Made by a program: the position numbers and the translations under genes. DNA of 32,254 nucleotides, taken from a virus. The notes below the pieces were generated by a model, which was not told where the DNA came from, searched no databases, and saw only the letters and a program-made list of their open reading frames with translations. Shown piece by piece: positions 1-7,993 of the stretch (position 1 is its first letter; the number at the start of each line of letters is the position of its first letter). Location of the stretch: the IMG/VR virus record IMGVR_UViG_3300027777_000092, positions 1 through 32,254 of that record; one strand, written 5' to 3'.

Positions 1-30
1 CTGCGCAATTTTAACATTTAAGTTGTCCAT
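1..30 (-). CDS. Start of a further leftward gene, cut by the window edge
   Basis: An ATG at 30-28 on the minus strand opens a frame reading MDNLNVKIAQ that leaves the window after ten codons without a stop. It begins 3 bp after the stop codon of the preceding gene, which fits the tight spacing of this operon. No Shine-Dalgarno sequence precedes it. Ten residues are too few to recognise a family, so its function is unknown. A second ATG at 17-15 in another frame is an alternative. Confidence 0.4.
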   Translation of the reverse strand, partial: MDNLNVKIAQ

Positions 31-33
31 AAG

Positions 34-414
34 TTATGCCCAAAAGCGATTAGGAATTAGTGGATCATCTGTAGGACGTTCAACTGGTGTGGTTTTCTTA
101 CCAGATCCAGTTGTCATGATGCTACTCCAGATAATATATTGGGTAGCATCATCTGGAGTTGGTTTATCAGCGAGATCTCTAAATAATATCCAACAAGATC
201 CATCACTTATGGTTTTATCATATTCAATACCATCATCACTAGTTATCTTTTCACCGTTTGGGACATAATGTTCGCCAATAATGCACAGAGCATAATCAAC
301 ACCAGATGTTGATGTTATTGGAAAACCTTCTGAGTCTAAATGAGTATAACCAGCGGATAATCCATATTGATCGGCCGTAGCTCTGTCTGGGAATTTTAAT
401 AGATAGTCAATCAT
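34..414 (-). CDS. Small protein downstream of the tail fibres, function unknown
   Basis: A 126-residue soluble protein with no signal peptide or membrane segment. It is rich in aromatic and acidic residues (for example DGSCWILFRDL near residue 74 and YIIWSS near residue 94). Its ATG overlaps the stop codon of the fibre gene before it (ATGA), so the two are very likely translated together. Its place directly after a receptor-binding fibre suggests a fibre accessory, such as an assembly or attachment factor, but no motif proves this. Small proteins of this general look follow fibre genes in other T4-like phages. I cannot name its family. Confidence 0.75.
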   Translation of the reverse strand: MIDYLLKFPDRATADQYGLSAGYTHLDSEGFPITSTSGVDYALCIIGEHYVPNGEKITSDDGIEYDKTISDGSCWILFRDLADKPTPDDATQYIIWSSIMTTGSGKKTTPVERPTDDPLIPNRFWA

Positions 415-2516
415 GATGTTGCAATTTTAAGATAATCGTTTGATACTCGGCTTTTATATATTGTAAGTCTTGAGAATAATGCACTTCCATTTTGAGGACC
501 TGCACTAACACCATTAGCACCCAATACAAGTTGAGTCATTGGTTCACTTGGTAATGTTGTATTAACCGTTGCGGTTTGAGCAATGCCATTAAATGCTGCA
601 TTGCAATCATTACTCTTATATGCAAATGATGCTGAAATTATACTTGTTGGAGTCCATGATGTAGAATATGTTGCAACTGTTGTAACACCGAGGCTCCCTC
701 CTTGCCCTTTTGATAATTTCATTGAAAATGTATTGAATACTCCATTTGTAGAAATATTAAAACTTTCCTTTAGTCGATCAGTTCCTTCAATGCCCATATG
801 CCCTAAAGTTGTCCCTGTAGGATCCAATGGATTTATTTTAATTTTAATCATTCCTTCACTTTGATTGTATATACTAGCAAAGTCAGTCCCAACCAGATTA
901 CACGATGAAGACGCACGTTGAACTGTTTCAGTGTATGTAGGAATATAAGTTGATGCTCTTTGGCCAACTTCAACCTGTGCACCATATACATATAATCCTT
1001 TACTTGTATCACCGGCATATGATCCACACGTGCTGTTAGCTCCAATTGTAATATCAACAAATCCACCATTACCGCCACCGCTACTTCCAGTCGCACTTGT
1101 TGTAACAGCTACTCGATACCAACCATTTGGATATGCTGTAATTGTAGGATAAGATCCAGCTGGAGTATAACCGCTTATAATACTGCCTGTGCCGGACAGG
1201 CTAAAAACACATGTGCCAGATGCACCATTTGCACTTCCTGGAAATGCACTTAACGCGCAATATGTTCTTCCCTTTGGTTTTACAAAACAAGAAAATGTAT
1301 ATTTTGTATTGCTAGCTATAGAAGATCCACTTATATAACTTTGAAAATGATGTGTATCATTATCAGCTGTTTCCAATATGATGTCTGCTGTATTTGTTCC
1401 AGCCGGATCAAGAGTTTCACTCGTGTTTGACGCGGAAACCGTTGTTCTTAATTGTGTCCAACCGCCAAATATGTTTGAAGGCCAGCATAAATTGGTTGAT
1501 GCTAATTCCAACAGCAATCCACGACTTGTCAAATCGGTTGGATCATACCAAAAACGCGGTCCATATACAGTACTGGTAGTTGTAGACAGATATTGTCGTG
1601 CACTTGTTGCACGTTCAAGTTGTGCACCCCACAACCAATTATATGATCCACCGCGAGTATAGTTGGTATCACCACTAACATCACCGCTTTCATAACGAAT
1701 GTTAACTGCATTTGTATTTGGGCTAGTACTGCTTAAGAATGTTATACTACAACGATACCAATTATTACCTACAGCTGTTATTGTGGATGAAAGAATATTG
1801 GCACTTGCCGTTCCTTTTTGACCGTTACTTAAATTAAATGTTTGTTCATGAGCAGTTCCATCTGAACAATACAATACCAAATATGCCCGCGTTCCATATT
1901 TAGCATATACACTAAAAGTATATGCCGTGCTAGGATCAAACGCATATGTTTGTGTTAAGATGGTTTGCCCGCTGCCAGTGCTTGCTTCAAGAAACTTATT
2001 GGCGGAGTATGTGCCGTCTGGTGCAAGAGTTCCAGTATCATTTGCCACACTCCCGCTCCCAAATGCTTGCCCAGCAGATGGATTCCATGGAGTAGTTGTT
2101 CCATTAGAGCCATTATTAAATGCTTCACTTCTTAATAACAGATTCTCAGGAGAAAATTTAACAAGGCCATCACTATCTACTGTTGTAGCCGCCGTCGCGC
2201 GAGTATAATTTAATGGCGGGCCTTTTCTTGCAGTTATAGTAAAAGCATTTGTAGTTGCAACATTACGTATGAATGCTTTATCATCAGCAAATGCGTGGTC
2301 CAATGAAGGCGGTGAATATAACAATTCACTTACCAAACTCTTTGATGCTTTAAGATCAATTGCAGCTTGTTGAGCCGTGCTAACTGGTTTATTAACATCA
2401 GCAGTATTATTAACTGCATCAAGCAATAAAGCTGTCTTAAAAGCAACAGCTTGTGTTGATATGTCAGACGTTGTTAGATTTACGCCGGTTGTAGTAGTTG
2501 CAATGGTATAAGACAT
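411..2516 (-). CDS. Tail fibre / receptor-binding protein with CBM- and LamG-like modules (paralogue A)
   Basis: A 701-residue beta-rich fibre protein, probably carried on the baseplate and binding host surface glycans. Residues about 1-60 form an adaptor with the collar-type motif AVNNTADVNKPVSTAQQ, common near phage fibre N-termini. Next comes the module start FSPENLLLRSEAF, then two carbohydrate-binding-like jelly-roll modules, recognisable by YTFSVYAK / YTFSCFVKPKG strands and by WGAQLE and YGAQVE near their ends. A C-terminal LamG/concanavalin-like lectin domain covers about residues 540-701 (YNQSEGMIKIKI ... FSRLTIYKSRVSNDYLK). The neighbouring 683-residue gene has the same architecture, so they are tandem paralogues. 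A late promoter lies 20 bp upstream, overlapping the stop of that neighbour. The fibre role is confident. The ligand is unknown. Confidence 0.85.
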   Translation of the reverse strand: MSYTIATTTTGVNLTTSDISTQAVAFKTALLLDAVNNTADVNKPVSTAQQAAIDLKASKSLVSELLYSPPSLDHAFADDKAFIRNVATTNAFTITARKGPPLNYTRATAATTVDSDGLVKFSPENLLLRSEAFNNGSNGTTTPWNPSAGQAFGSGSVANDTGTLAPDGTYSANKFLEASTGSGQTILTQTYAFDPSTAYTFSVYAKYGTRAYLVLYCSDGTAHEQTFNLSNGQKGTASANILSSTITAVGNNWYRCSITFLSSTSPNTNAVNIRYESGDVSGDTNYTRGGSYNWLWGAQLERATSARQYLSTTTSTVYGPRFWYDPTDLTSRGLLLELASTNLCWPSNIFGGWTQLRTTVSASNTSETLDPAGTNTADIILETADNDTHHFQSYISGSSIASNTKYTFSCFVKPKGRTYCALSAFPGSANGASGTCVFSLSGTGSIISGYTPAGSYPTITAYPNGWYRVAVTTSATGSSGGGNGGFVDITIGANSTCGSYAGDTSKGLYVYGAQVEVGQRASTYIPTYTETVQRASSSCNLVGTDFASIYNQSEGMIKIKINPLDPTGTTLGHMGIEGTDRLKESFNISTNGVFNTFSMKLSKGQGGSLGVTTVATYSTSWTPTSIISASFAYKSNDCNAAFNGIAQTATVNTTLPSEPMTQLVLGANGVSAGPQNGSALFSRLTIYKSRVSNDYLKIATS

Positions 2517-2535
2517 ATTCTTAAAGCGGTATTGT

Positions 2536-2543
2536 TATTTATA
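2536..2543 (-). promoter_or_regulatory. T4-type late promoter (TATAAATA) for fibre A
   Basis: An exact TATAAATA on the minus strand, 19 nt before the ATG at 2516. It contains the TAA stop (2541-2539) of the preceding fibre gene. With T4 spacing, transcription would begin near 2530 and leave a leader of about 13 nt without a Shine-Dalgarno sequence. Confidence 0.7.
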
Positions 2544-4590
2544 ACAGTGTGACTGTTTGCAATGTTGAGTTACTTAGCCGCTTATTATAATATCTTAGTG
2601 ATGATATATTCATTACATCATTGTCTGAGCCGATATTCATACGATTAACAATTGGCGGAATTTTGGTAGTTAAATTTGTAGTTGGCGTCAATGCAATGCC
2701 ATTTATATATGCGCCACATGTATTTGTTGAATATGCAAATGAACATTTCCGTAATACACCTTGTGAAGTATTTGTAGTACCACCATATTGTAATGTGCCG
2801 CTAACACCACTAGAAAAAGTAAATTCAGTATCGGTATTGCTTGAAGAGTTATTACCTGTGCTAGTACCAATATAAATGCGATTATTATTTGTACCATCTG
2901 TAAATGATGCTGCAATATTATAGCGCGAACCATATTGTATTGAACGATAATCAACACATAATGTTCCTTCATTTTGATTATAGAATGTAGAAAAATTAGT
3001 TCCAGTGATTGCGCATGAATCCGCCGTACGTATCAATGATTGGGTTAAACTATTAGGAATATATGATGTCATAACATAGCCATCTTCAACCTGTGCGCCC
3101 CAAAATAACATATCTTGTTGAATACCACCCGTTCCCCACCAACCAAGCCAAAACTGCCCATTCAATTCATGTGTAGAGTCTTTTAGTGATGTAATCCAAA
3201 CTCGTATCCAACCATCACCATATTCTTCATAACCATAAGTAATATTATATGTACCGTTATTTATAAAAATATACCATTGTTTATTAACAACATCAAATTT
3301 TATAATAAGGCCTCCACTACCTTCATTACTTGTCATTACAAACGCGGCGCTGTTACCCAATGCTTTTACAAAAAATGAACGGGTATATTGACCATCTCCT
3401 ATGGTGTCATATGTAATGTAATTAAAAGTTGAGCTTTGATTTGGCGTACTTTGTACACGAGTAGCTGTATATGAACCATCCGGTGCAGTTGAACCAGAAT
3501 AATTTGCCGTAACTGTTGTATTGCTATTATTAGTTAAAACATTATGCCCATAGTTTGTTTTTTGTGCTTCAAATATCAGTCCAAGAGAAGTATTATTAGT
3601 AAAATCATAATGAAACCGTGGCCCATATACTTTAGATGAAGTTGTAGATAGGTATGCACGAGGATATGTTGAACGCTCAACTTGTGCACCATGTATGTAT
3701 GCCGATTTAGCACCGCTAGACAGTACATATGACTCGGCCCGTGCGGCACTCAAACTTGACACAAATGCCAATTGAAACCCTGATAAAGTAGATGCTGTAG
3801 CTGGTGCAGTTGCCCAAATACGCATCCATCCATTTTGCAATGTTTCTATACCAGCCGCAATTATACTGGTGCCGCCTTCTCCAGAACTTACCGCTTTCGC
3901 TTGAATATCAAAGTTTTTAAATGCAGAAGATCCAAATCCTCCGCTCCAAAATGTTAGCTGAAAATATCGGTGTTGATCGGTTTCATGCTGTTTGATATAT
4001 ACGCTCATGCAATATGTCAAACCTATTGTTGGCTCATACGGACCGGTTGCTTCATGAATATGCCGCGGCTGTGACACCGAATCAGTAGTCTGTGTTATTT
4101 TTGATGCATTAAGAGATACGCCAAACGGATCAGTTGTAAAGCTGTCCGTTAAGCTTACATATGAAAGCCCGCTAGTCCAAACAGCATTTTGAAATGAATA
4201 TGAATAAAGTGTAAGATTTTCTGGAGCAAACCTTATCATTCCAATATGATCTTTATATGTTGCACCACTAGCTCGCGAGAATTCAGCGGCTGGTCCAGTT
4301 TTGCTGTTTATAAGAGTACCAGCCGCCACTGCTGGATTTTTTGTAACATATTGGTCTTCCTTAAAATTAAACTCTAATACAGGAGGATTATTTAATGCTT
4401 CGCCAATTGCAGAATTATTGACAAATGATGTAAGAGCATTAGATACTGCGGTTGTCACCGGCTTACCTGCATCACTCGTATTGTTAAGTTGGTCCAAAGC
4501 AAAAGCACTTTTAATGATGCTGGCTTTAGATGAAACATCGGCAGTTGATATTAAACCTCCTCCAACTACATTTACGGTATATGATGGCAT
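2539..4590 (-). CDS. Tail fibre / receptor-binding protein with CBM- and LamG-like modules (paralogue B)
   Basis: A 683-residue fibre protein with the same plan as its downstream neighbour. The N-terminal collar-type segment contains LDQLNNTSDAGKPVTTAV at about residues 34-51. Then come FSRASGATYKDHIGMIRFAP, two carbohydrate-binding-like jelly-roll modules ending in HGAQVERS and WGAQVEDG, and a C-terminal LamG-like lectin domain (YNQNEGTLCVDY ... SSLRYYNKRLSNSTLQ). It lacks the usual baseplate-binding adaptor head. A free adaptor-like gene ends about 100 bp upstream, so the two may derive from one fibre gene. The ATG at 4590 follows a GATAAATA late promoter by only 5 nt and has no Shine-Dalgarno sequence. 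The target is probably a surface polysaccharide, which is an inference from fold only. Confidence 0.85.
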   Translation of the reverse strand: MPSYTVNVVGGGLISTADVSSKASIIKSAFALDQLNNTSDAGKPVTTAVSNALTSFVNNSAIGEALNNPPVLEFNFKEDQYVTKNPAVAAGTLINSKTGPAAEFSRASGATYKDHIGMIRFAPENLTLYSYSFQNAVWTSGLSYVSLTDSFTTDPFGVSLNASKITQTTDSVSQPRHIHEATGPYEPTIGLTYCMSVYIKQHETDQHRYFQLTFWSGGFGSSAFKNFDIQAKAVSSGEGGTSIIAAGIETLQNGWMRIWATAPATASTLSGFQLAFVSSLSAARAESYVLSSGAKSAYIHGAQVERSTYPRAYLSTTSSKVYGPRFHYDFTNNTSLGLIFEAQKTNYGHNVLTNNSNTTVTANYSGSTAPDGSYTATRVQSTPNQSSTFNYITYDTIGDGQYTRSFFVKALGNSAAFVMTSNEGSGGLIIKFDVVNKQWYIFINNGTYNITYGYEEYGDGWIRVWITSLKDSTHELNGQFWLGWWGTGGIQQDMLFWGAQVEDGYVMTSYIPNSLTQSLIRTADSCAITGTNFSTFYNQNEGTLCVDYRSIQYGSRYNIAASFTDGTNNNRIYIGTSTGNNSSSNTDTEFTFSSGVSGTLQYGGTTNTSQGVLRKCSFAYSTNTCGAYINGIALTPTTNLTTKIPPIVNRMNIGSDNDVMNISSLRYYNKRLSNSTLQTVTLL

Positions 4591-4595
4591 AATAC

Positions 4596-4603
4596 TATTT
4601 ATC
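4596..4603 (-). promoter_or_regulatory. T4-type late promoter (GATAAATA) for fibre B
   Basis: GATAAATA on the minus strand with only five bases (GTATT) before the ATG at 4590. Using the T4 geometry (box at -13 to -6), the transcript would start on the A of the ATG, so the mRNA would be leaderless. The match to NATAAATA is exact. Activity is inferred. Confidence 0.65.
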
Positions 4604-4686
4604 AGTTATACCATTCCAAACAAATCATACAATTTTAAGTTGTGCATTACGCATCATTTAATTTTTTTACATCAGCTGTTATTTGT

Positions 4687-4899
4687 TCAGCCAGACACAG
4701 TACCAGTAAAAGTAGGATTAGCAATTGGTGCTTTAGCCGCCAACTCGCTTGTGTTTAGCGATACAATTGTTTCATCTGTATTCTTATAATAAAGCTTTCC
4801 GTCTTTATAATTTAATGCAACTTCTCCATATACAAGATCACTTGTCAACGGGACTTTCCCTGTAACATCAGAGCGTTTAAGAATTATTGTATCTATCAT
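4687..4899 (-). CDS. Fibre adaptor head, truncated inside the collar repeat
   Basis: A 70-residue protein starting MIDTIILKRSDVTGKVP. This is the conserved N-terminal adaptor that anchors many phage fibres (followed by LVYGEVALNYKDGKLYYKN). It ends LAAKAPIANPTFTGTVSG, the opening of a classical fibre collar repeat, and then meets TGA. In the -1 frame the codons across the stop read LAEQITADVKKLNDA before a TAA at 4649-4647, which resembles continued fibre coiled coil. The gene may therefore be a frameshift-truncated fibre or a stand-alone adaptor. I chose the ATG at 4899 rather than one at 4944 because the conserved sequence begins there and GGAGG lies 11 nt upstream, one of the few Shine-Dalgarno-like sites in the window. 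The longer start would overlap the previous gene. Confidence 0.7.
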   Translation of the reverse strand: MIDTIILKRSDVTGKVPLTSDLVYGEVALNYKDGKLYYKNTDETIVSLNTSELAAKAPIANPTFTGTVSG

Positions 4900-4910
4900 T
4901 TTAATAAAAT

Positions 4911-4915
4911 CCTCC
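4911..4915 (-). promoter_or_regulatory. Shine-Dalgarno site (GGAGG) for the adaptor gene
   Basis: GGAGG on the minus strand 11 nt before the ATG at 4899. It supports that start over the upstream ATG at 4944. It is unusual here because nearly all other starts lack such a site. Confidence 0.5.
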
Positions 4916-4933
4916 GTTAAGAACAGTGTCAGC

Positions 4934-5272
4934 TTAAAGAGCACTAGTTACGCCTGGGCTAAAATCTATTTGGCCTTCAACTATGCGTGTAACCTTACTT
5001 GTTGAGGTTTGTACTATTTCCACATCATACAGGTAACGGCCTGGCTTAATGCCTGCGGTGACAGTACTTGTCAATGATATAATTACTTGGCCGGTTGTCG
5101 GCGCCGGTATGGTAACAACAAAATCATAAAAAGTGCTGCTAGTATATGATTTGCGAATCTTTCCTCGTGCGGTATAACCAGTAAGATTTACATCAAGCGC
5201 ATTACTTCCTACATTTACAATGCTAGAAAAGTATGATCCCTGATCAGCATATAAGTCTGCATACATTGCCAT
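4934..5272 (-). CDS. BppU-like small baseplate/tail protein
   Basis: A 112-residue single-domain beta-sandwich-like protein. Its sequence (GYTARGKIRKSY ... ISLTSTVTAGIKPGRYLYDVEI ... RIVEGQIDFSPGVT) fits the small Ig-like family found beside fibre genes in many T4-like phages and resembles the N-terminal domain of BppU-type upper baseplate proteins. It probably links or decorates fibres on the baseplate. It sits between the RCC1-type fibre and the adaptor gene. A TATAAATA box lies only 6 nt before the ATG at 5272. A second in-frame ATG two codons later (5266) would allow a leader of about 7 nt. The family look is fairly clear. The exact role is inferred. Confidence 0.75.
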   Translation of the reverse strand: MAMYADLYADQGSYFSSIVNVGSNALDVNLTGYTARGKIRKSYTSSTFYDFVVTIPAPTTGQVIISLTSTVTAGIKPGRYLYDVEIVQTSTSKVTRIVEGQIDFSPGVTSAL

Positions 5273-5278
5273 ATTCTA

Positions 5279-5286
5279 TATTTATA
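5279..5286 (-). promoter_or_regulatory. T4-type late promoter (TATAAATA)
   Basis: An exact TATAAATA on the minus strand in the 34-bp gap after the RCC1-type fibre gene, 6 nt before the ATG at 5272. The expected start point at about 5273 gives a leader of roughly 1 nt. Confidence 0.7.
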
Positions 5287-5306
5287 AAGTGCAATGCATT
5301 ACCAAC

Positions 5307-7760
5307 TTAACCACATGTAATATCAGTGACCTTTGCAAATAATGTACGATTGCCATCTTGACGCATACCAATTCCCCATCGGCTTTGACCAGAGTGATAT
5401 ACATTACCATCACTGGTAAGTATCATTGTATATGCTCCAATATTAGTATTAAACATGCACATAATATCAGATATGGTTGAAGCGGGTGGAAAATAAACTT
5501 TAGTAAATGTAGAAATATCACTTGTTGTACCTATACCTAAGGCGCCTTGAGCATTATACCCACATGCATAAAGCGTATTTGATCCAACCAACTTAAGAAA
5601 AACATGCATTCCTACATAAGTATCATCAGCCGATCCCCACATATTTTCAACATTAACTGAACTTAACGTTGAGACTAATGTTACAGAAGTAATATTAGTT
5701 GTTGTACCATTTCCTAATTGTCCATATCCATTATATCCCCATCCATAAAGTTTATTATCGGTTGATTTTTTAATAAAGCATGACGCACCAAATACCCAAA
5801 AGTTAGCAACATTACCTGATATGGTAATTGCATATGTTGCAAGTGTTGTTGTACCATTTCCTAATTGTCCCCAACCATTATATCCCCATCCGTATAGTAT
5901 ACCAGATGAACTTAATGCATACATTGTATTATAACCATCACTGCCAGCAGAATATATTTTACTTATGCCTGTAAGATTAGTAGCTACAGCGGTTTTAACC
6001 TGTACCCATTTATTATTTATACTAGTAGTACTACCATTTGACATTTGGCCAAGACCACCATAACCTACACACCATACAGTACCATCAGAAAGTAAGGCAA
6101 TTGCAGTGTGCGGAGTGGTTGAGCCATTATAGCTTCCTGCATTTTCAATATCAATTACTGTTGTTGTAGGATTAGCATATGTGTTTCCTGGGCCAAGTAC
6201 TAATACTGGTGTACTTATACTAGTAGTTGTGCCATTACCGATTTGCCCATATTGATTATTTCCAGTCGCATATACCTTACCATCAGTTGTTAAGAAATAT
6301 ACCGTAAATGCATTAGTATCAGGACTTATTGCTACTTTTGAACAATTAGCTATGTTTAAAGTTTTTGTAAGATAAACTCGTCCTGTTGTATCACCTTGGC
6401 CCATTTGCCCATTAGCATTTGTGCCTGAGGCATATACTTCTCCAGCAGTTGTTAATACAAATACATTCTGATCATTTATATAACTCTTACTTACACTATA
6501 TGCAGCATCAGTTGATCCAAAGAAACTTGCAGGAGCTTGTATGTCCGTATTGCCAAAACGACCATTAAGATTACCAATGCCTCGAAGAGTATTATTGGAA
6601 TCGACAAATACAAATGAATCATATGAATTGCATTTCCCGCCATTTAACTTCTCAGGAAATTTTAATACTGCATTTGTTCGGCCATCAACATAACCTTTTG
6701 TTGTCAGATGAGTAGATGATGTTGGTTCAGCCGCGCTTGCATTTCCCGTTGCACTAATTGTACCGCTTGAGATTAATGATGTACCAGTAATAGCGCCTGA
6801 TGCAGTTAATGATGTTATGCCGCTTAGCGCACCTGCAAATGTTACAGCTTTTGTACTTCCATTAACTGTAACTGCAGGAGTTCCAGTTCCATTGTAAATT
6901 ACAGTATTATATGTAGCCGTATCGTCATCATAATTGGCATAAGATAGTGCCAATTCAGCTGCACTATTACCAGCATTCACCTGATTGCTATTAAGTGCCA
7001 CACCACTACTTTTTATTTGACCGCTAGTGCTGATAGTTCCACTGCTGCCACTTAATGATGTACCAGTAATAGCACCGCCAGTAATAGCACCGGTCGTTTG
7101 AATCGTCCCGCTTCCAGCATTCAATGAAACTCCAACAATAGCACCAGCATTGCTAACAGTAAATTGCGATGCTGTGCCGACATTAAGTGTCTGTGAATTG
7201 AGAAAACCTGATGCAGTAATGTTGGTACCACCAATTGTGCTGCTGCTAGTGATTGCGGCACTGTTAATTGTTCCGCTTACTTTAAAATTACCACCATTCA
7301 CATGCAACAATTCTGTTGGTGATGCTGTACCTATACCAACAGATCCTCCAGACAATATTCTTACTCTTTCCGTTGCACTCGTCAATAAGCGGATGTCGCC
7401 AGCGCCATCTTGGCTCAAGGTAAACAATCCAGTTCCATTATTGGTAACAGTAAATGTTCCGTTTGCACCAGACGCACGATTTATTGCAACATTATTACTG
7501 CCGCTCACACTACCAAGATTTATGATTGCGTCGCCACTACCTGTGCGAGCAACTCCTATGTCAACTGTAGCTGCATTACCATTGGTCACCACTGCGCCAA
7601 TCACAACCTTTCCAGTTGTGTCCCACGTAGGACTACCAGCTTCAACAGTTAATTTTTGAATAATACTATTTGTGCTTTTGCGCCATGAATTAAATGTATC
7701 GGCAACAGTAACACCATTCGTATTGATACTTGAGAAAAGATTATATTCAGAAGAGTCCAT
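5307..7760 (-). CDS. Tail fibre with a C-terminal RCC1-like beta-propeller
   Basis: An 817-residue fibre. The N-terminus (FNSWRKSTNSIIQKL) resembles adaptor segments of T4-like fibres. Residues about 60-370 are beta-repetitive shaft with fibre motifs such as SGGSVGIGTASPTELLHVNG and STHLTTKGYVDG. From about residue 391 there are RCC1-type repeats: motifs begin near 391 (divergent), 441, 495, 561, 621, 670, 729 and 786 (divergent), with the core pattern LYGWGYNGWGQLGNGTTT. Seven full blades plus a first partial unit fit a closed seven-bladed propeller. RCC1 propellers bind proteins or ligands in many settings; here the propeller likely forms the receptor-binding tip. No S74 self-cleaving chaperone domain is visible. 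The ATG at 7760 lies 6 nt after a GATAAATA box. Confidence 0.88.
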   Translation of the reverse strand: MDSSEYNLFSSINTNGVTVADTFNSWRKSTNSIIQKLTVEAGSPTWDTTGKVVIGAVVTNGNAATVDIGVARTGSGDAIINLGSVSGSNNVAINRASGANGTFTVTNNGTGLFTLSQDGAGDIRLLTSATERVRILSGGSVGIGTASPTELLHVNGGNFKVSGTINSAAITSSSTIGGTNITASGFLNSQTLNVGTASQFTVSNAGAIVGVSLNAGSGTIQTTGAITGGAITGTSLSGSSGTISTSGQIKSSGVALNSNQVNAGNSAAELALSYANYDDDTATYNTVIYNGTGTPAVTVNGSTKAVTFAGALSGITSLTASGAITGTSLISSGTISATGNASAAEPTSSTHLTTKGYVDGRTNAVLKFPEKLNGGKCNSYDSFVFVDSNNTLRGIGNLNGRFGNTDIQAPASFFGSTDAAYSVSKSYINDQNVFVLTTAGEVYASGTNANGQMGQGDTTGRVYLTKTLNIANCSKVAISPDTNAFTVYFLTTDGKVYATGNNQYGQIGNGTTTSISTPVLVLGPGNTYANPTTTVIDIENAGSYNGSTTPHTAIALLSDGTVWCVGYGGLGQMSNGSTTSINNKWVQVKTAVATNLTGISKIYSAGSDGYNTMYALSSSGILYGWGYNGWGQLGNGTTTLATYAITISGNVANFWVFGASCFIKKSTDNKLYGWGYNGYGQLGNGTTTNITSVTLVSTLSSVNVENMWGSADDTYVGMHVFLKLVGSNTLYACGYNAQGALGIGTTSDISTFTKVYFPPASTISDIMCMFNTNIGAYTMILTSDGNVYHSGQSRWGIGMRQDGNRTLFAKVTDITCG
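5701..5750. repeat. Near-identical DNA repeat in RCC1 blades, copy 1
   Basis: This 50-bp stretch matches 5848-5897 at 45 of 50 positions by direct comparison. It encodes the two most similar blade motifs (LYGWGYNGYGQLGNG and LYGWGYNGWGQLGNG). The DNA similarity points to a recent blade duplication or gene conversion. Confidence 0.75.
5848..5897. repeat. Near-identical DNA repeat in RCC1 blades, copy 2
   Basis: The partner of the repeat at 5701-5750, offset by 147 bp (49 codons). The spacing is in frame and equals one propeller blade. Confidence 0.75.
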
Positions 7761-7765
7761 TGTTG

Positions 7766-7993
7766 TTATTTATCAAGAAGCGCTATTAGTTTATTTACAG
7801 TTTCCTGCAATTGCTGTTGTGCCTGTTTAAGTTGCACTATTTCATCTTCAAGACTGATAATTTTTATTCGTGCTTCTTCTGTTGCTTTGCGTTTAGCAAT
7901 GATTGCAGCATATGCAGTGCAATCAGTATTGATGATTGCATTACTTGATGTATCACGTTCTAACGCAGTAGAGTCTTTAACCTTTATTCTCAT
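7766..7993 (-). CDS. Small coiled-coil virion-associated protein
   Basis: A 75-residue protein. Residues about 1-35 (KDSTALERDTSSNAIINTD) match a short conserved pattern I associate with small proteins in the structural cluster of T4-like cyanophages. Residues about 36-75 form a strong predicted coiled coil (EEARIKIISLEDEIVQLKQ and following). It is likely a trimeric or dimeric connector or assembly factor, but its exact role is unknown. Its ATG overlaps the stop of the 1763-residue gene (ATGA). Its own stop overlaps the late promoter of the next fibre gene. No Shine-Dalgarno sequence is well placed; GGAG lies one base from the ATG, which is too close. Confidence 0.75.
   Translation of the reverse strand: MRIKVKDSTALERDTSSNAIINTDCTAYAAIIAKRKATEEARIKIISLEDEIVQLKQAQQQLQETVNKLIALLDK
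7767..7774 (-). promoter_or_regulatory. T4-type late promoter (GATAAATA) for the RCC1-type fibre
   Basis: GATAAATA on the minus strand formed by the last codons (GAT AAA TAA) of the coiled-coil gene, 6 nt before the ATG at 7760. The predicted start point near 7761 leaves about 1 nt of leader. Confidence 0.6.

Noticed and set aside
3258-3265. Exact minus-strand TATAAATA inside fibre B.
   Set aside because: It encodes in-frame codons in the middle of the gene and has no start codon downstream that opens a real gene.
6014-6021. Exact minus-strand TATAAATA inside the RCC1-type fibre.
   Set aside because: It falls within the coding sequence of a blade (SINNKW region) with no gene start after it; a chance match is likely in AT-rich DNA.
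5307-7760. An S74 intramolecular chaperone domain, suspected from the GIGTASPTELLHVNG motif.
   Set aside because: The motif often accompanies S74 fibres, but the C-terminus here is wholly RCC1-like and no S74 signature is visible.
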